From positions 267,263 through 331,262 of the forward strand of contig JANQOU010000002.1 in the NCBI GenBank assembly GCA_028285585.1: a stretch of DNA of 64,000 nt, in the 5' to 3' direction. The DNA comes from Acidimicrobiia bacterium (lineage in GTDB: Bacteria > Actinomycetota > Acidimicrobiia > Spongiisociales > ZC4RG35). A program made the translations under genes and the position numbers. Positions 44,683 to 53,420 of the stretch are shown here, in pieces. The notes below the pieces were generated by a model. That model worked only from the letters and a program-made list of their open reading frames with translations, was not told the DNA's origin and did no database searches. Position 1 is the first letter of the stretch, and the number at the start of each line of letters is the position of its first letter.

Positions 44683-45471
44683 TCAGACAATCCGGATCAA
44701 CTCGTCGAGAACGGGATCGGGCCTCTCGCTGAGCAAGGCGTGACCGGCACCCTTGAAGACCACTGTGTCCTCCTGGCTTATGACGTCGCGCAAAGCCCGG
44801 GCCACCTTGACGGGTGTCATCACATCCAGCTCACCGAGCAGGAGCAAGACAGGGCAGATGATCTCGGCAGCCCGCTCCAACCCGGTCACGTATCCGTCAC
44901 AAGCCTTCAGGTCTGCGTGAATGGCCTCCGGTTCGGCCTCCTCCCAGAGCCGCATGCTCCCGCCAACCATCCACATGCCGGGAGTGGCGTTGCCTCCGAT
45001 TTGACCCGTCTTGGAATGACCCCAATAGGTGAGCATCTCGATCGCATCGTGACTGCCTGCTTCGGCGCTGGACATGAGCGGCTCACTCACCGCGATCGGG
45101 ACCGAGACACCGACGAAGGCAACCGCCCGGGCGCGCTGCGGATGCCGGCTTGCAAGGTCGAGAGCAACGAGGGAGCCCAGGCTGTGACCAACGACAGCTG
45201 CTCTCTCGACACCTGCGGCATCCATCACGGCGACCACCCAATCAGCCATGGCTTCCACCGTTTCCAGAGGTGGGACAGCCGATCGCCCATGACCGGGAAG
45301 GTCCAATGCGAGGACGTTGCGGTCGTGTCGTGCGAAGTACCGGGTCGGCAGCACCCAGATCGTGTGGTCCTGGCCGACCCCGTGGATGAAAACCACCGTC
45401 TCCTTGTCCGGGTCTATCGGCTTGTTCCCGGTGGCCGCGTAGGCGGCGAGCCCCCCAACTTCCAGCTCCAT
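44683..45471 (-). CDS. Alpha/beta hydrolase within the methionine operon
   Basis: A 262-residue alpha/beta hydrolase. It has VVFIHGVGQDHTIWVLP, the nucleophile elbow AVVGHSLGSLVALDLA, the acid in LLLGELDVMTP and the His in FKGAGHALLSERPDP. It is too short for MetX (about 370 residues) and lacks the GGSMGG elbow, so it is not the homoserine acetyltransferase. It lies immediately downstream of metY and upstream of metA with near-zero spacing. A link to methionine metabolism (thioester or lactone hydrolysis) is only inferred. Confidence 0.83.
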   Translation of the reverse strand: MELEVGGLAAYAATGNKPIDPDKETVVFIHGVGQDHTIWVLPTRYFARHDRNVLALDLPGHGRSAVPPLETVEAMADWVVAVMDAAGVERAAVVGHSLGSLVALDLASRHPQRARAVAFVGVSVPIAVSEPLMSSAEAGSHDAIEMLTYWGHSKTGQIGGNATPGMWMVGGSMRLWEEAEPEAIHADLKACDGYVTGLERAAEIICPVLLLLGELDVMTPVKVARALRDVISQEDTVVFKGAGHALLSERPDPVLDELIRIV

Positions 45472-45473
45472 GA

Positions 45474-46730
45474 TCAGGCTCTCTGCGACAGATAGAGGGC
45501 TCGGCTCAGGTCTTCCGTCAGATCATCGACGCTCTCCAGACCAACCGAGATCCGGATCAGGCCTTCGGATATCCCACCAGCAGCCAACGCGTCGGCATCC
45601 ATCCGATGATGGGTGGTTGAAGCGGGGTGGATCACAAGAGTCTTGGCGTCCCCGACGTTGGCGAGGTGAGATGCCACCACCACGGACTCGATGAATTTCT
45701 GACCCGCCTCCCTGCCACCTTTGACGTCGAAGCTGAAGATCGACCCGGCTCCCCGAGGCAGCAGCTCTTGGGCCAGCTCGTAGTCGGGATGAGATTCCAG
45801 ACCTGGATACCTGACCCACTCCACCGCATCGTGAGCCTCGAGATAACGAGCGATGCTCATCGCGTTCTCGACGTGCTTGTGCATCCGCAGCGGCAGCGTC
45901 TCCAGGCCTTGGAGAATGAGAAAGGCCGTCATCGGTGCCATGGCCGCACCGAAGTCGCGAGCACCTTCCTTCCGGGCTCTGGTGATGTAGGCAGCGGGGC
46001 CGAACTCCTCGACGAAGTCGAGGTCGTGGAAGCCTTCATACGGCTCGGTGAGTGTGGGGAACTTGCCGGATGACTCCCAGTCGAAGGTGCCGCCGTCGAC
46101 GAGAAGCCCTCCGATGACCACACCGTGACCGCTAAGGAACTTGGTTGCCGAGTGAATGATGATGTCTGCACCCATGTCGAACGGCTTAGCCAGGACCGGA
46201 GTGGCGAAGGTCGAGTCGATCATCAAAGGAAGCTCGTTCTCGTGGGCGATCTCGGCGATGACGGGGATGTTCAGCACCTCGGCTCCCGGGTTGCCCAGGG
46301 TCTCTCCGAAGATGAGCCGTGTCTCGGGCCGAATGGCCGAGCGGAAGCCGTCGGGATCGCGCGGGTCGACGAAAGTCGTCTCGATCCCGAACCGAGGCAA
46401 CGTGTAAGCCATCAGGTTGTGGGTACCGCCGTAGATCGACTGGCTCGACACGATGTGTGAGCCGGCGCCCATCAACGTCGCTATCCCGAGATGGGTCGCA
46501 GCCTGGCCACTGGCGGTGGCGATGGCACCTACCCCGCCTTCGAGGGCGCTGATCCGCTCTTCCAAGACGGCGTTGGTGGGGTTGGTGAGGCGTGAGTAGA
46601 CGTGGCCGGTTCGCTCGATGTTGAAGCGAGAAGCCGCCGTGTCGGCGTCGGGTAAGACGTAGGAGGAGGTCTGATAGATGGGGACCGCGCGCGCTCCAAA
46701 GTCGGAGTCCGGCTGCTGCCCGGCGTGCAA
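45474..46730 (-). CDS. metY: O-acyl-L-homoserine sulfhydrylase (MetY/MetZ)
   Basis: A ~418-residue PLP enzyme of the Cys/Met-metabolism family that replaces the acyl group of O-acyl-homoserine with sulfide. The PLP-binding lysine is in IIHSATKFLSGHGVVIGG. GARAVPIYQTSSYV, RLTNPTNAVLEERI and YPGLESHPDYELA are typical, as is the length for MetY. The start is uncertain. The TTG at 46730 would remove the usual PYDLDTLALHAGQ beginning, while the frame continues to an ATC at 46769 just after an in-frame stop, with no ATG or GTG. Confidence 0.92.
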   Translation of the reverse strand: MHAGQQPDSDFGARAVPIYQTSSYVLPDADTAASRFNIERTGHVYSRLTNPTNAVLEERISALEGGVGAIATASGQAATHLGIATLMGAGSHIVSSQSIYGGTHNLMAYTLPRFGIETTFVDPRDPDGFRSAIRPETRLIFGETLGNPGAEVLNIPVIAEIAHENELPLMIDSTFATPVLAKPFDMGADIIIHSATKFLSGHGVVIGGLLVDGGTFDWESSGKFPTLTEPYEGFHDLDFVEEFGPAAYITRARKEGARDFGAAMAPMTAFLILQGLETLPLRMHKHVENAMSIARYLEAHDAVEWVRYPGLESHPDYELAQELLPRGAGSIFSFDVKGGREAGQKFIESVVVASHLANVGDAKTLVIHPASTTHHRMDADALAAGGISEGLIRISVGLESVDDLTEDLSRALYLSQRA

Positions 46731-46814
46731 CGCCAGGGTGTCGAGATCGTATGGCTTGGGCTTGGCGATGACCTAACGGTAGGCGCTCGCCAGCAGCGGT
46801 AGTGTCGCCGTCTC

Positions 46815-48677
46815 ATGAAGCCCAACGAACTACATCTGCTTGCCTCAGCCGGTGACCCCAGGGTCAGCCCGGACGGGACCAAGATCGCCTATGTGGTGTC
46901 ACGTCCCAACCTCGAAGACGACCGCTACGACAGGACGATCTGGATCGACGACAAAGCCTTCACCTCGGGCCCGAGTGACTCCAATCCTCGCTGGTCCCCC
47001 GACGGCAAACGACTGGCGTTCCTGCGCAGCGACAACGGTAAGCCGGCCCAAGTGACGGTCATCCCGGCTGACGGCGGCGAAGCAACCACACTGACCGATT
47101 TGGAGCATGGCGCGGAGGGAGTCGAGTGGTCTCCTGATGGCAGCAGCCTCGTAGCCGTCGGTGTCACTCCGACCGAAGACTGGGAGGAACTCGACGATGA
47201 CGAGCAGAGCCGGAGACCGAGACGCATCACCCAGGTTCCTTTCCGCTTCGACAATCAGGGATGGATCCACGACCGCAAGCGCCACCTATGGCTGGTAGAC
47301 CCCGATGGGACCGACGACCCGCGTTGCCTGACCCCTGGTGAGTTCGACGAGTCCTCCCCGGCTTGGTCCCCGGATGGCACGACGATCGCCTTCGTCACCG
47401 ACCGCGACCCTTCGAAGGGCCTGGCCAGTGGGAACGATGTCTTCGAAGTCGATGTCGCCTCTGGAGACGTGACCAGAGCTGCCGAACGCGGCCTGTGGGT
47501 GCTCCCCTCGTATCGACCCGACGGGGTGCTCCACATCCTCGGAAGCGCAACGGTCGACTACCCCGGCAACTACTACCTGTACCGCCGTGAAGACGACGGA
47601 GGCTTCACAGACCTCACCGGGGCCACGGACCGATCGTCCGTCGGTCTTTCAGCCGGGCCACCGAACGTCGTCTGGGACAGCGACCGCGCCGTCGTCGGCT
47701 ACGAGGACTCTGGGAAGTTCGGGGTCATCTCAGTCGATCCGAATGGATCGGTCGAACATCTGGTTGAGGGCGAGCAGGTTGTCACCGGGTTCGCCATTTC
47801 GAACGAAGGTGTCGTCTACACGGCGAGCCGATGGGACAGCCCTGGTGAGCTGTATCGGGGCGACACCCAAATCTCGTCGGTCCAATCTGGCGAAGGAGCG
47901 TGGGTCGAGCCGGTTCACATGCGTGTGCCCTCCCCTGGCGGGGAAGTCGACGCCTGGGTGCTGCTGCCCGACGGCGACGACAACGTGCCGCTACTGCTCA
48001 ACGTGCACGGCGGGCCGGCCTCGCAATACGGGTTCGGGCTCTTCGACGAGTTCCAGGTCTACGTGGCGGCCGGTTACGGCGTCGTTGCCTGCAACCCACG
48101 CGGCTCAGCAGGTCGAGGCGAAGAGTGGGTCGAGGCGGTGAAAGGCGAAGCCTGGGGAACGGTTGACGTCGAGGACGTCGATGCCGTTGTCGCCGCCGCC
48201 CTCGAGCAATTCCCTCGGCTCGACCGGGACCGGATGGGTGTCATGGGGGGCTCGTACGGCGGCTTCTTCACCTCTTGGATCACGGCACATCAGGACCGTT
48301 GGAAGTCGGCGGTGGTCGAACGAGCCCTGATCACTTTCAATAGCTTCGCCGGCACCTCCGACATCGGAGCGCACTTCCCCAAGAGCTACCTGGGCGTGGA
48401 CTATCCCGATGCGTGGGACATGTGGTGGCGGCTCTCACCGCTGTCGGTGGCTGAGCAGATCACCACCCCGACTCTCGTGCTCCACGCCGAGGAGGACTGG
48501 CGCTGCCCGATCGAACAGGCCGAGCAGTTCTTCATGGCACTGCTGAAGAACGGGACTCCGTCGGAGATGCTCCGTTTCCCCGGCGAGGGCCACGAGATGA
48601 GCCGGAGCGGATCGCCGAAGCACCGAGCGGAGAGGTTCGAAGCCATCCTCGACTGGCACTACCGCTATCTGAAGTAA
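46815..48677 (+). CDS. S9-family prolyl oligopeptidase-like peptidase
   Basis: A 620-residue peptidase with an N-terminal WD40-like beta propeller (SPDGTKIAYV, SPDGKRLAFL, SPDGSSLVAV repeats, residues ~15-340). A C-terminal alpha/beta hydrolase domain follows, with GVMGGSYGGFFTSW, LHAEEDWRCP and GEGHEMSRSG supplying Ser/Asp/His. It resembles acylaminoacyl peptidases (DPP-like). No signal peptide is seen, so it is cytoplasmic. It is divergent from metY and convergent with the DUF1697 gene, whose stop is 3 nt away. Confidence 0.92.
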   Translation: MKPNELHLLASAGDPRVSPDGTKIAYVVSRPNLEDDRYDRTIWIDDKAFTSGPSDSNPRWSPDGKRLAFLRSDNGKPAQVTVIPADGGEATTLTDLEHGAEGVEWSPDGSSLVAVGVTPTEDWEELDDDEQSRRPRRITQVPFRFDNQGWIHDRKRHLWLVDPDGTDDPRCLTPGEFDESSPAWSPDGTTIAFVTDRDPSKGLASGNDVFEVDVASGDVTRAAERGLWVLPSYRPDGVLHILGSATVDYPGNYYLYRREDDGGFTDLTGATDRSSVGLSAGPPNVVWDSDRAVVGYEDSGKFGVISVDPNGSVEHLVEGEQVVTGFAISNEGVVYTASRWDSPGELYRGDTQISSVQSGEGAWVEPVHMRVPSPGGEVDAWVLLPDGDDNVPLLLNVHGGPASQYGFGLFDEFQVYVAAGYGVVACNPRGSAGRGEEWVEAVKGEAWGTVDVEDVDAVVAAALEQFPRLDRDRMGVMGGSYGGFFTSWITAHQDRWKSAVVERALITFNSFAGTSDIGAHFPKSYLGVDYPDAWDMWWRLSPLSVAEQITTPTLVLHAEEDWRCPIEQAEQFFMALLKNGTPSEMLRFPGEGHEMSRSGSPKHRAERFEAILDWHYRYLK

Positions 48678-48680
48678 CTC

Positions 48681-49208
48681 TCAGCCGAGCTTCGCCGCCA
48701 GCCGGGAGAAGGTACGCTGAGTGCGGATCGTCATCGGGCCGATGGCCGACTCGACCGCACCAACATCGAGCGTGGAGTCTGAGATTCCCTTATTGGGTAA
48801 CCAGTACATCTCACGGCCGTCGACGATGACGCGGTCGTCTTCCGGGATGTCGATCGATGAGAGCGACGCATCCATTGAGTGCTCATCGCGAAGCACTGCC
48901 ACCTGAACCCGGCCTTCGGACCTGGCCAGATGCTCAGTGTCGAAAGGATGAGCCTCCGCGATGCGGGCAACCTGCGATCCGGTCCGGATGAAGCTGGGGA
49001 CCTCGTATCCCAGACGCTCCTCGAGGACAGCTTCGATCTCCGGCTCGAGATCATCCACTTGACGCTCGGTTGTGAAGGCGACGTTTCCGCTGGCCAAGAA
49101 TCCGAAGACGTCGTCGAGCCCCATCGATTCAAAGCAAGCGACCAACGCTTCGTTGGTGACACGGCGATTACCTGTGTTGATCGCTCGGAGAAAGGCGACA
49201 TAGCGCAT
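48681..49208 (-). CDS. DUF1697 family protein
   Basis: A 175-residue protein of the DUF1697 family, marked by the start MRYVAFLRAINTGNRRVTNE and FGFLASGNVAFTTER. WLPNKGISDSTLD and TIRTQRTFSRLAAKL close it. Function is unknown. The first 12 in-frame residues before the ATG at 49208 are not used, I think, because the MRYVAFLRAIN start is the family norm. It converges with the S9 peptidase and is divergent from YibE/F. Confidence 0.82.
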   Translation of the reverse strand: MRYVAFLRAINTGNRRVTNEALVACFESMGLDDVFGFLASGNVAFTTERQVDDLEPEIEAVLEERLGYEVPSFIRTGSQVARIAEAHPFDTEHLARSEGRVQVAVLRDEHSMDASLSSIDIPEDDRVIVDGREMYWLPNKGISDSTLDVGAVESAIGPMTIRTQRTFSRLAAKLG

Positions 49209-49257
49209 CGAGTTCGACGTTACCGATGAAGCGGAAACGGCCACCTACGCTGGCATC

Positions 49258-50445
49258 GTGCCTGAAGACCAGAGCGACTTCGAGACACTGCTCGGCCCGG
49301 ACAAGCGGCGTATCCCGATGCCACGTGGGCTCGGTGCCGTTGTAGCCGTGCTCGCCGCCGCAGTCTTGGTGGGCATGCTGTTCCTCTGGCCCAGAGACTC
49401 CGTGGACATCGACCTGACCACGTTCGGGTTTGCGGAGGGGGCGGTTACTGCTGGCGTGGCGAGCAGCGACGCAACACCATGCAGCTACGACGCGAACCTC
49501 GACTGCAAACTCACAACCTTCGAGATCAACGACGCCGCGTCCGCCGACCTGGGCACCCAGGTGTTGATGGAGCTTCCCGACGAGGACAGCCAACCGGTGT
49601 TCAACCGAGGTGACGCCGTCTTCCTGTTCGTAATCGACAACGGCGACGGGACCGCGAGCTACCAGTACGCCGACCGGGACCGACGGGGATTGCTGGCCAC
49701 CTTGACCGGTCTGTTCGCATTGGCGGTGATTGTCCTCGGGCGCCTGCGCGGTGTAGCCGCCATGGCAGGCCTGGCGATCAGCCTCTTGATCCTCTTCATG
49801 TTCATCCTGCCCGCGATCATCGCCGGGACCGACGCGGTATTGGTGGCGATGGTTGGTGGCGGGGCCATCGCGCTCGTATCCCTGTACCTCGCTCACGGAT
49901 ACACACCGATGACCCATGTGGCCACCTTGGGAGCGTTCAGTGCGCTTGCGCTGACCACCGCCCTTTCGTGGCTGGTAGTGAACATCGCCAACTTCACCGG
50001 ATTGGTCGACGACGAGGCTTTCTATCTGCTGTCGATACCGGACCTCGACCTCAACGGGCTGCTTCTGGCAGGCATCGTCCTCGGCGCCATCGGAGCTCTA
50101 GACGACGTGACAGTCACTCAGGCTTCTGCGGTATGGGAGGTTCGCAAGGCGAACCCGGCCTCATCAGTCACCGATCTCTATGCGGCGGGTCTGAGAGTGG
50201 GGCGCGACCACATCGTCTCGACCGTGAACACCCTGCTCCTCGCCTATGCGGGTGCATCGCTTCCGCTGCTGATCCTCTTCACCTTGTCGTCCCAGTCCTT
50301 CGGCGTCATCGCCAGCAGTGAGGTCGTGGCTGTCGAAATCGTCCGCACCTTGGTGGGATCGATCGGCCTCGTGGCGGCTGTTCCCGTCACGACCTGGCTC
50401 GGCGCCCGGATCGTCTCCCAGCGGGTGGTCGACCAGCCTGATTGA
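49258..50445 (+). CDS. YibE/F-family membrane protein
   Basis: A 395-residue integral membrane protein: one TM at ~24-44, an extracytoplasmic domain with Cys residues (ATPCSYDANLDCKLTTFEIND), then six or more TM segments. The family signature GAIGALDDVTVTQASAVWEV and GLRVGRDHIVSTVNTLLLAYAG is intact. YibE/F proteins have no firm function. The GTG start is 6 nt after a TACGCT hexamer (49246-49251), suggesting a leaderless mRNA. It converges with the siderophore-interacting protein gene. Confidence 0.88.
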   Translation: MPEDQSDFETLLGPDKRRIPMPRGLGAVVAVLAAAVLVGMLFLWPRDSVDIDLTTFGFAEGAVTAGVASSDATPCSYDANLDCKLTTFEINDAASADLGTQVLMELPDEDSQPVFNRGDAVFLFVIDNGDGTASYQYADRDRRGLLATLTGLFALAVIVLGRLRGVAAMAGLAISLLILFMFILPAIIAGTDAVLVAMVGGGAIALVSLYLAHGYTPMTHVATLGAFSALALTTALSWLVVNIANFTGLVDDEAFYLLSIPDLDLNGLLLAGIVLGAIGALDDVTVTQASAVWEVRKANPASSVTDLYAAGLRVGRDHIVSTVNTLLLAYAGASLPLLILFTLSSQSFGVIASSEVVAVEIVRTLVGSIGLVAAVPVTTWLGARIVSQRVVDQPD

Positions 50446-50468
50446 TACTGGAGCCGCAAAGCCTCCGC

Positions 50469-51290
50469 TCAGTCGTCGAGGGGCCGGTGATGGTCATAGT
50501 CCGCCTCACCCCTCCGCCAATATCCGTCCACGGACACCTGCTCCTGCTCGAAATCGTGTTCATCTGAGAGCCAATCTCTTACCGAGCGCATCGCCAGCAC
50601 TTCACCAGCGGCCCACACGTACAAGTCAGGTCGTGTGAGGTCGAGAAGATCGAGGCTAGAAGCAAGTCGATCGGCAGGAACTCCGGACTCGTCGTGGACC
50701 CAGTGGATGGTGGTGCTTGCACGGCTCTGTAGCTCGATCTCGTCTCCTGGCCCGGCCCCGGCCACCAGTGTCTGAGCCGTGGCCGAAGCCGGGAGCTCCT
50801 CTAACCATCTTGCTACCGCCGGTAGCGACGAAAGGTCGCCGATCAGCACATAGTGATCGGATATTGGCATCGGATGGGATCCTCGGGGACCTCCGGTTCC
50901 GACAAGTGCGCCGACCGAAGCAGTGCGGCTCCAGGTTGACACATGACCCGCTTCGTGCACTGCAACGTCGATGTCAATTGCGTTGCTCTGGACATGGTGG
51001 CGACGGATGGTGTAGTCACGCAACGGCGGCCGCCTGCCTGACGGGAACCTGATCCGCCCGTTCTCGATCACAGGCCACTCTGGTTCGTCCTCGCCTTCGC
51101 CAGGCACCAAGAGCTTGATGTGATCCGTGGGGCCGAGACTGGCGAGAGTTTCCAGGTCACCCCCGCCCAACCGCACCCGGACCATGTGAGCAGATAGGTC
51201 CTCCACTGTGATCACTTGAAGCTGGCGAACTGCCAACTCGTGAAGGACGACTTTGGGGATTGTGAGCACAGGTGCCTCCCGTTTTGCCAA
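50469..51290 (-). CDS. Siderophore-interacting protein (ferric-siderophore reductase)
   Basis: A 273-residue SIP family flavoprotein. The FAD-binding motif is visible (PPLRDYTIRR), along with HMVRVRLGGGDLETL and GPTDHIKLLVPG. The NAD(P)H-binding part contains YVLIGDLSSLPAVARWLEELP and the C-terminal VDGYWRRGEADYDH. It would reduce ferric siderophores to release iron in the cytoplasm. It is transcribed divergently from an iron-siderophore ABC importer; a DtxR/IdeR-type palindrome lies between. Confidence 0.92.
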   Translation of the reverse strand: MAKREAPVLTIPKVVLHELAVRQLQVITVEDLSAHMVRVRLGGGDLETLASLGPTDHIKLLVPGEGEDEPEWPVIENGRIRFPSGRRPPLRDYTIRRHHVQSNAIDIDVAVHEAGHVSTWSRTASVGALVGTGGPRGSHPMPISDHYVLIGDLSSLPAVARWLEELPASATAQTLVAGAGPGDEIELQSRASTTIHWVHDESGVPADRLASSLDLLDLTRPDLYVWAAGEVLAMRSVRDWLSDEHDFEQEQVSVDGYWRRGEADYDHHRPLDD

Positions 51291-51327
51291 GCCGGATAAT
51301 TAACACTATCCATGTAGGAGAAATTCG

Positions 51328-51346
51328 TTAGGTGAACCTAACACGG
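51328..51346. promoter_or_regulatory. DtxR/IdeR-type iron operator
   Basis: TTAGGTGAACCTAACACGG matches the DtxR/IdeR consensus (TTAGGTTAGCCTAACCTAA, from memory) at 13 of 19 positions. The left portion forms a perfect palindrome, GTTAGGT-ga-ACCTAAC (51327-51342). It sits in the 93-bp gap between the siderophore-interacting protein gene and the iron-binding protein gene, so one site could repress both when iron is sufficient. Confidence 0.6.
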
Positions 51347-51383
51347 CTCGCAAGGGCAGCCTAATCAAGAGAAAGGAATCCAC

Positions 51384-52427
51384 ATGTATGCGAGATCATC
51401 GAAGCTGCGCTACGTCACACTTGTTGCCGTCGTGGCTCTCTTTGTGACCGCCTGCTCGGGAGACGAGAGTGGTGATGACACCACTACAACCACAGTCGAT
51501 GCGACACCAGCAACCGAGGCTCCCGAACAGACGACAACCACCCAAGCCCCAGCCACCACAATTGGCGCTCCCACCGAGATCGACGTCACCACCTACTACG
51601 GCGGCGATGACACTGTCCCCTACGACCCGCTCCGAGTCGTCGTCTTGGACTACGCCATTCTCGACACTTTGGATGCTCTCGGTCTCGGAGACCGCGTCGT
51701 CGGGATCCCGTCGGGCACAACCGTGCCGCCATACCTCTCGGCATATTCGGATCGCGAGAACGTCGGAAACCTCTTCGAGTTCGACCTCGAGGCCATCAAC
51801 GCCCTCGAACCCGACCTGATCATCGTGGGAGGTCGTTCCTACGACAAAGAGGAGGAGATGGAGGAGATCGCTCCGGCCCTCAACATCACTTACGAGTGGG
51901 GATCGCAAACCTTCATCGACTCGTTCGTCATGAACACGACGGCAATCGGTCAGATCTTTGGGATCGAAGACCAGGTGCAGGCAGCGCTCGCCGCTATCGA
52001 CGCGGCCACCCAAGACGTTGCTGCACAAGCGGCCGATGACGGCACCGGGCTCGTCATCCTGACCAGTGGTGGCGAAGTCTCGGCATATGGCCCTAGCGAG
52101 CAGGGACGATTCGACGTCGTGTACAACGTGCTTGGCGTCAACCCGGCCGCGGATCAAATAGCCATCGATACCCACGGCGACGCCATCTCGTTTGAGTTCC
52201 TGGCTGACACGAACCCAGACATCCTGATCGTCCTCGACCGGGATGCCGCTATTGGCCGAGAGGGTCCCGGAGCCCAGGAGATACTGGACAATGATCTAGT
52301 CAACGGGACAAGTGCGGTTCAGAACGGAAACGTCGTCTACGTGGATACGGCCAAGTGGTACCTCGCTTTCGGGGGGTTAACCGCTATGCAGTCCGTCATC
52401 GACGAGGTCGACTCTGTCGTCGACTAG
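51384..52427 (+). CDS. Iron-siderophore ABC transporter substrate-binding lipoprotein
   Basis: A 347-residue lipoprotein with lipobox VTAC at residues ~21-24, followed by a Thr-rich linker (~30-60). The PBP2-fold binding domain contains VVVLDYAILDTLDALGLGDRVVGIP and LEALEPDLIIVGGRSYDK-like segments, resembling YclQ/FatB-type catecholate-siderophore binding proteins. AAGGAA precedes the ATG. It is the first gene of the importer. The ligand, probably a siderophore, is inferred from the neighbours. Confidence 0.9.
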   Translation: MYARSSKLRYVTLVAVVALFVTACSGDESGDDTTTTTVDATPATEAPEQTTTTQAPATTIGAPTEIDVTTYYGGDDTVPYDPLRVVVLDYAILDTLDALGLGDRVVGIPSGTTVPPYLSAYSDRENVGNLFEFDLEAINALEPDLIIVGGRSYDKEEEMEEIAPALNITYEWGSQTFIDSFVMNTTAIGQIFGIEDQVQAALAAIDAATQDVAAQAADDGTGLVILTSGGEVSAYGPSEQGRFDVVYNVLGVNPAADQIAIDTHGDAISFEFLADTNPDILIVLDRDAAIGREGPGAQEILDNDLVNGTSAVQNGNVVYVDTAKWYLAFGGLTAMQSVIDEVDSVVD

Positions 52428-52430
52428 CAG

Positions 52431-53420
52431 TTGAACTCAGCTCAACCCTCACGTATGGCGACTGTCGTCCTTTGGGCGGCAGTCGCCGCAGTGGTGACCC
52501 TCAGCGTCGCCTCGATGTTCGTGGGTGTCATCGACATCGACTTCGGCGCCGTCCTCACAGACCCTGAAGCAAGACGGGTCTTCGCACTAAGTCGAATCCC
52601 GCGCACATTGGCGCTGATCCTCGCCGGCACCGCCATGGCCGTCGCCGGCCTGATCCTCCAAAGCCTCATGCGCAACCGTTTCGTGGCGCCTACAACGGCT
52701 GGGACGGTCGACGCCGCGGCCGTGGGCCTCCTGGTCGTGATCATCATCAGCCCGGGAGCGCCCGTCATGGGAAAGGTGATGGTCGCGCTGGTGTTTGCCC
52801 TGGTGGGAACCATTCTCTTCCTTGCCGTCGTGAGACGCACCAGGTTTCGTGAAGCAATACTCGTCCCTCTCATAGGGTTGGTGCTCGGCGGCGTCTACCG
52901 AGCCGTTGCCGAGTTTCTCGCCTACAGATACAACCTCGTCCAGTCGATCGACACCTGGTTCAACGCTGACTTCTCGGGGATCATCGCTGGGCGATACGAA
53001 ACACTCTGGCTCGCCGGAGCCGCAGCGGCCGCCGCGTATGTCTTTGCGAATCGCCTAACCGCCGTCGGCATGGGCGAGGCTTTCGCCACGTCCATTGGCG
53101 TCAACTACCGGGCCACGATGGCAGTCGGCATGGGAATAGCGGCCTTTGCCACAGCGGTGGTCGTAGTCACCGTCGGCGCGATCCCGTTCCTGGGGTTGAT
53201 CGTCCCAAACATCGTCACAATCCTTGTTGGGGACAGCCTGCGCAAAGTCCTTCCGATCACGGCGCTAGCAGGAGCCGTTCTGGTGCTGGGGTGCGACATT
53301 GCGGGCCGGATCGTGATCTTCCCCTACGAGATCCCCGTCGGCACCATCGTCGGGACCGTCGGTGCCGGAATCTTCCTCTTCCTCGTGATGCGAAAGGGCA
53401 ATCGCTATGCCGCCGCTTGA
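52431..53420 (+). CDS. Iron-siderophore ABC permease 1 (FecCD)
   Basis: A ~329-residue FecCD-family permease with about nine TM segments. Signatures are RIPRTLALILAGTAMAVAGL, LILQSLMRNRFVAP, GAIPFLGLIVPNIV and the C-terminal EIPVGTIVGTVGAGIFLFL. It begins with TTG 4 nt after the binding-protein stop, or with the ATG at 52455 (MATVVLWAAV). The next permease overlaps it by 14 nt. The pairing with a second permease fits the YclNO/FatCD type. Confidence 0.92.
   Translation: MNSAQPSRMATVVLWAAVAAVVTLSVASMFVGVIDIDFGAVLTDPEARRVFALSRIPRTLALILAGTAMAVAGLILQSLMRNRFVAPTTAGTVDAAAVGLLVVIIISPGAPVMGKVMVALVFALVGTILFLAVVRRTRFREAILVPLIGLVLGGVYRAVAEFLAYRYNLVQSIDTWFNADFSGIIAGRYETLWLAGAAAAAAYVFANRLTAVGMGEAFATSIGVNYRATMAVGMGIAAFATAVVVVTVGAIPFLGLIVPNIVTILVGDSLRKVLPITALAGAVLVLGCDIAGRIVIFPYEIPVGTIVGTVGAGIFLFLVMRKGNRYAAA

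Noticed and set aside
44683-45471. MetX (homoserine O-acetyltransferase) identity for the hydrolase in the met operon
   Set aside because: It is about 100 residues too short and has GHSLGS rather than the MetX GGSMGG nucleophile elbow.
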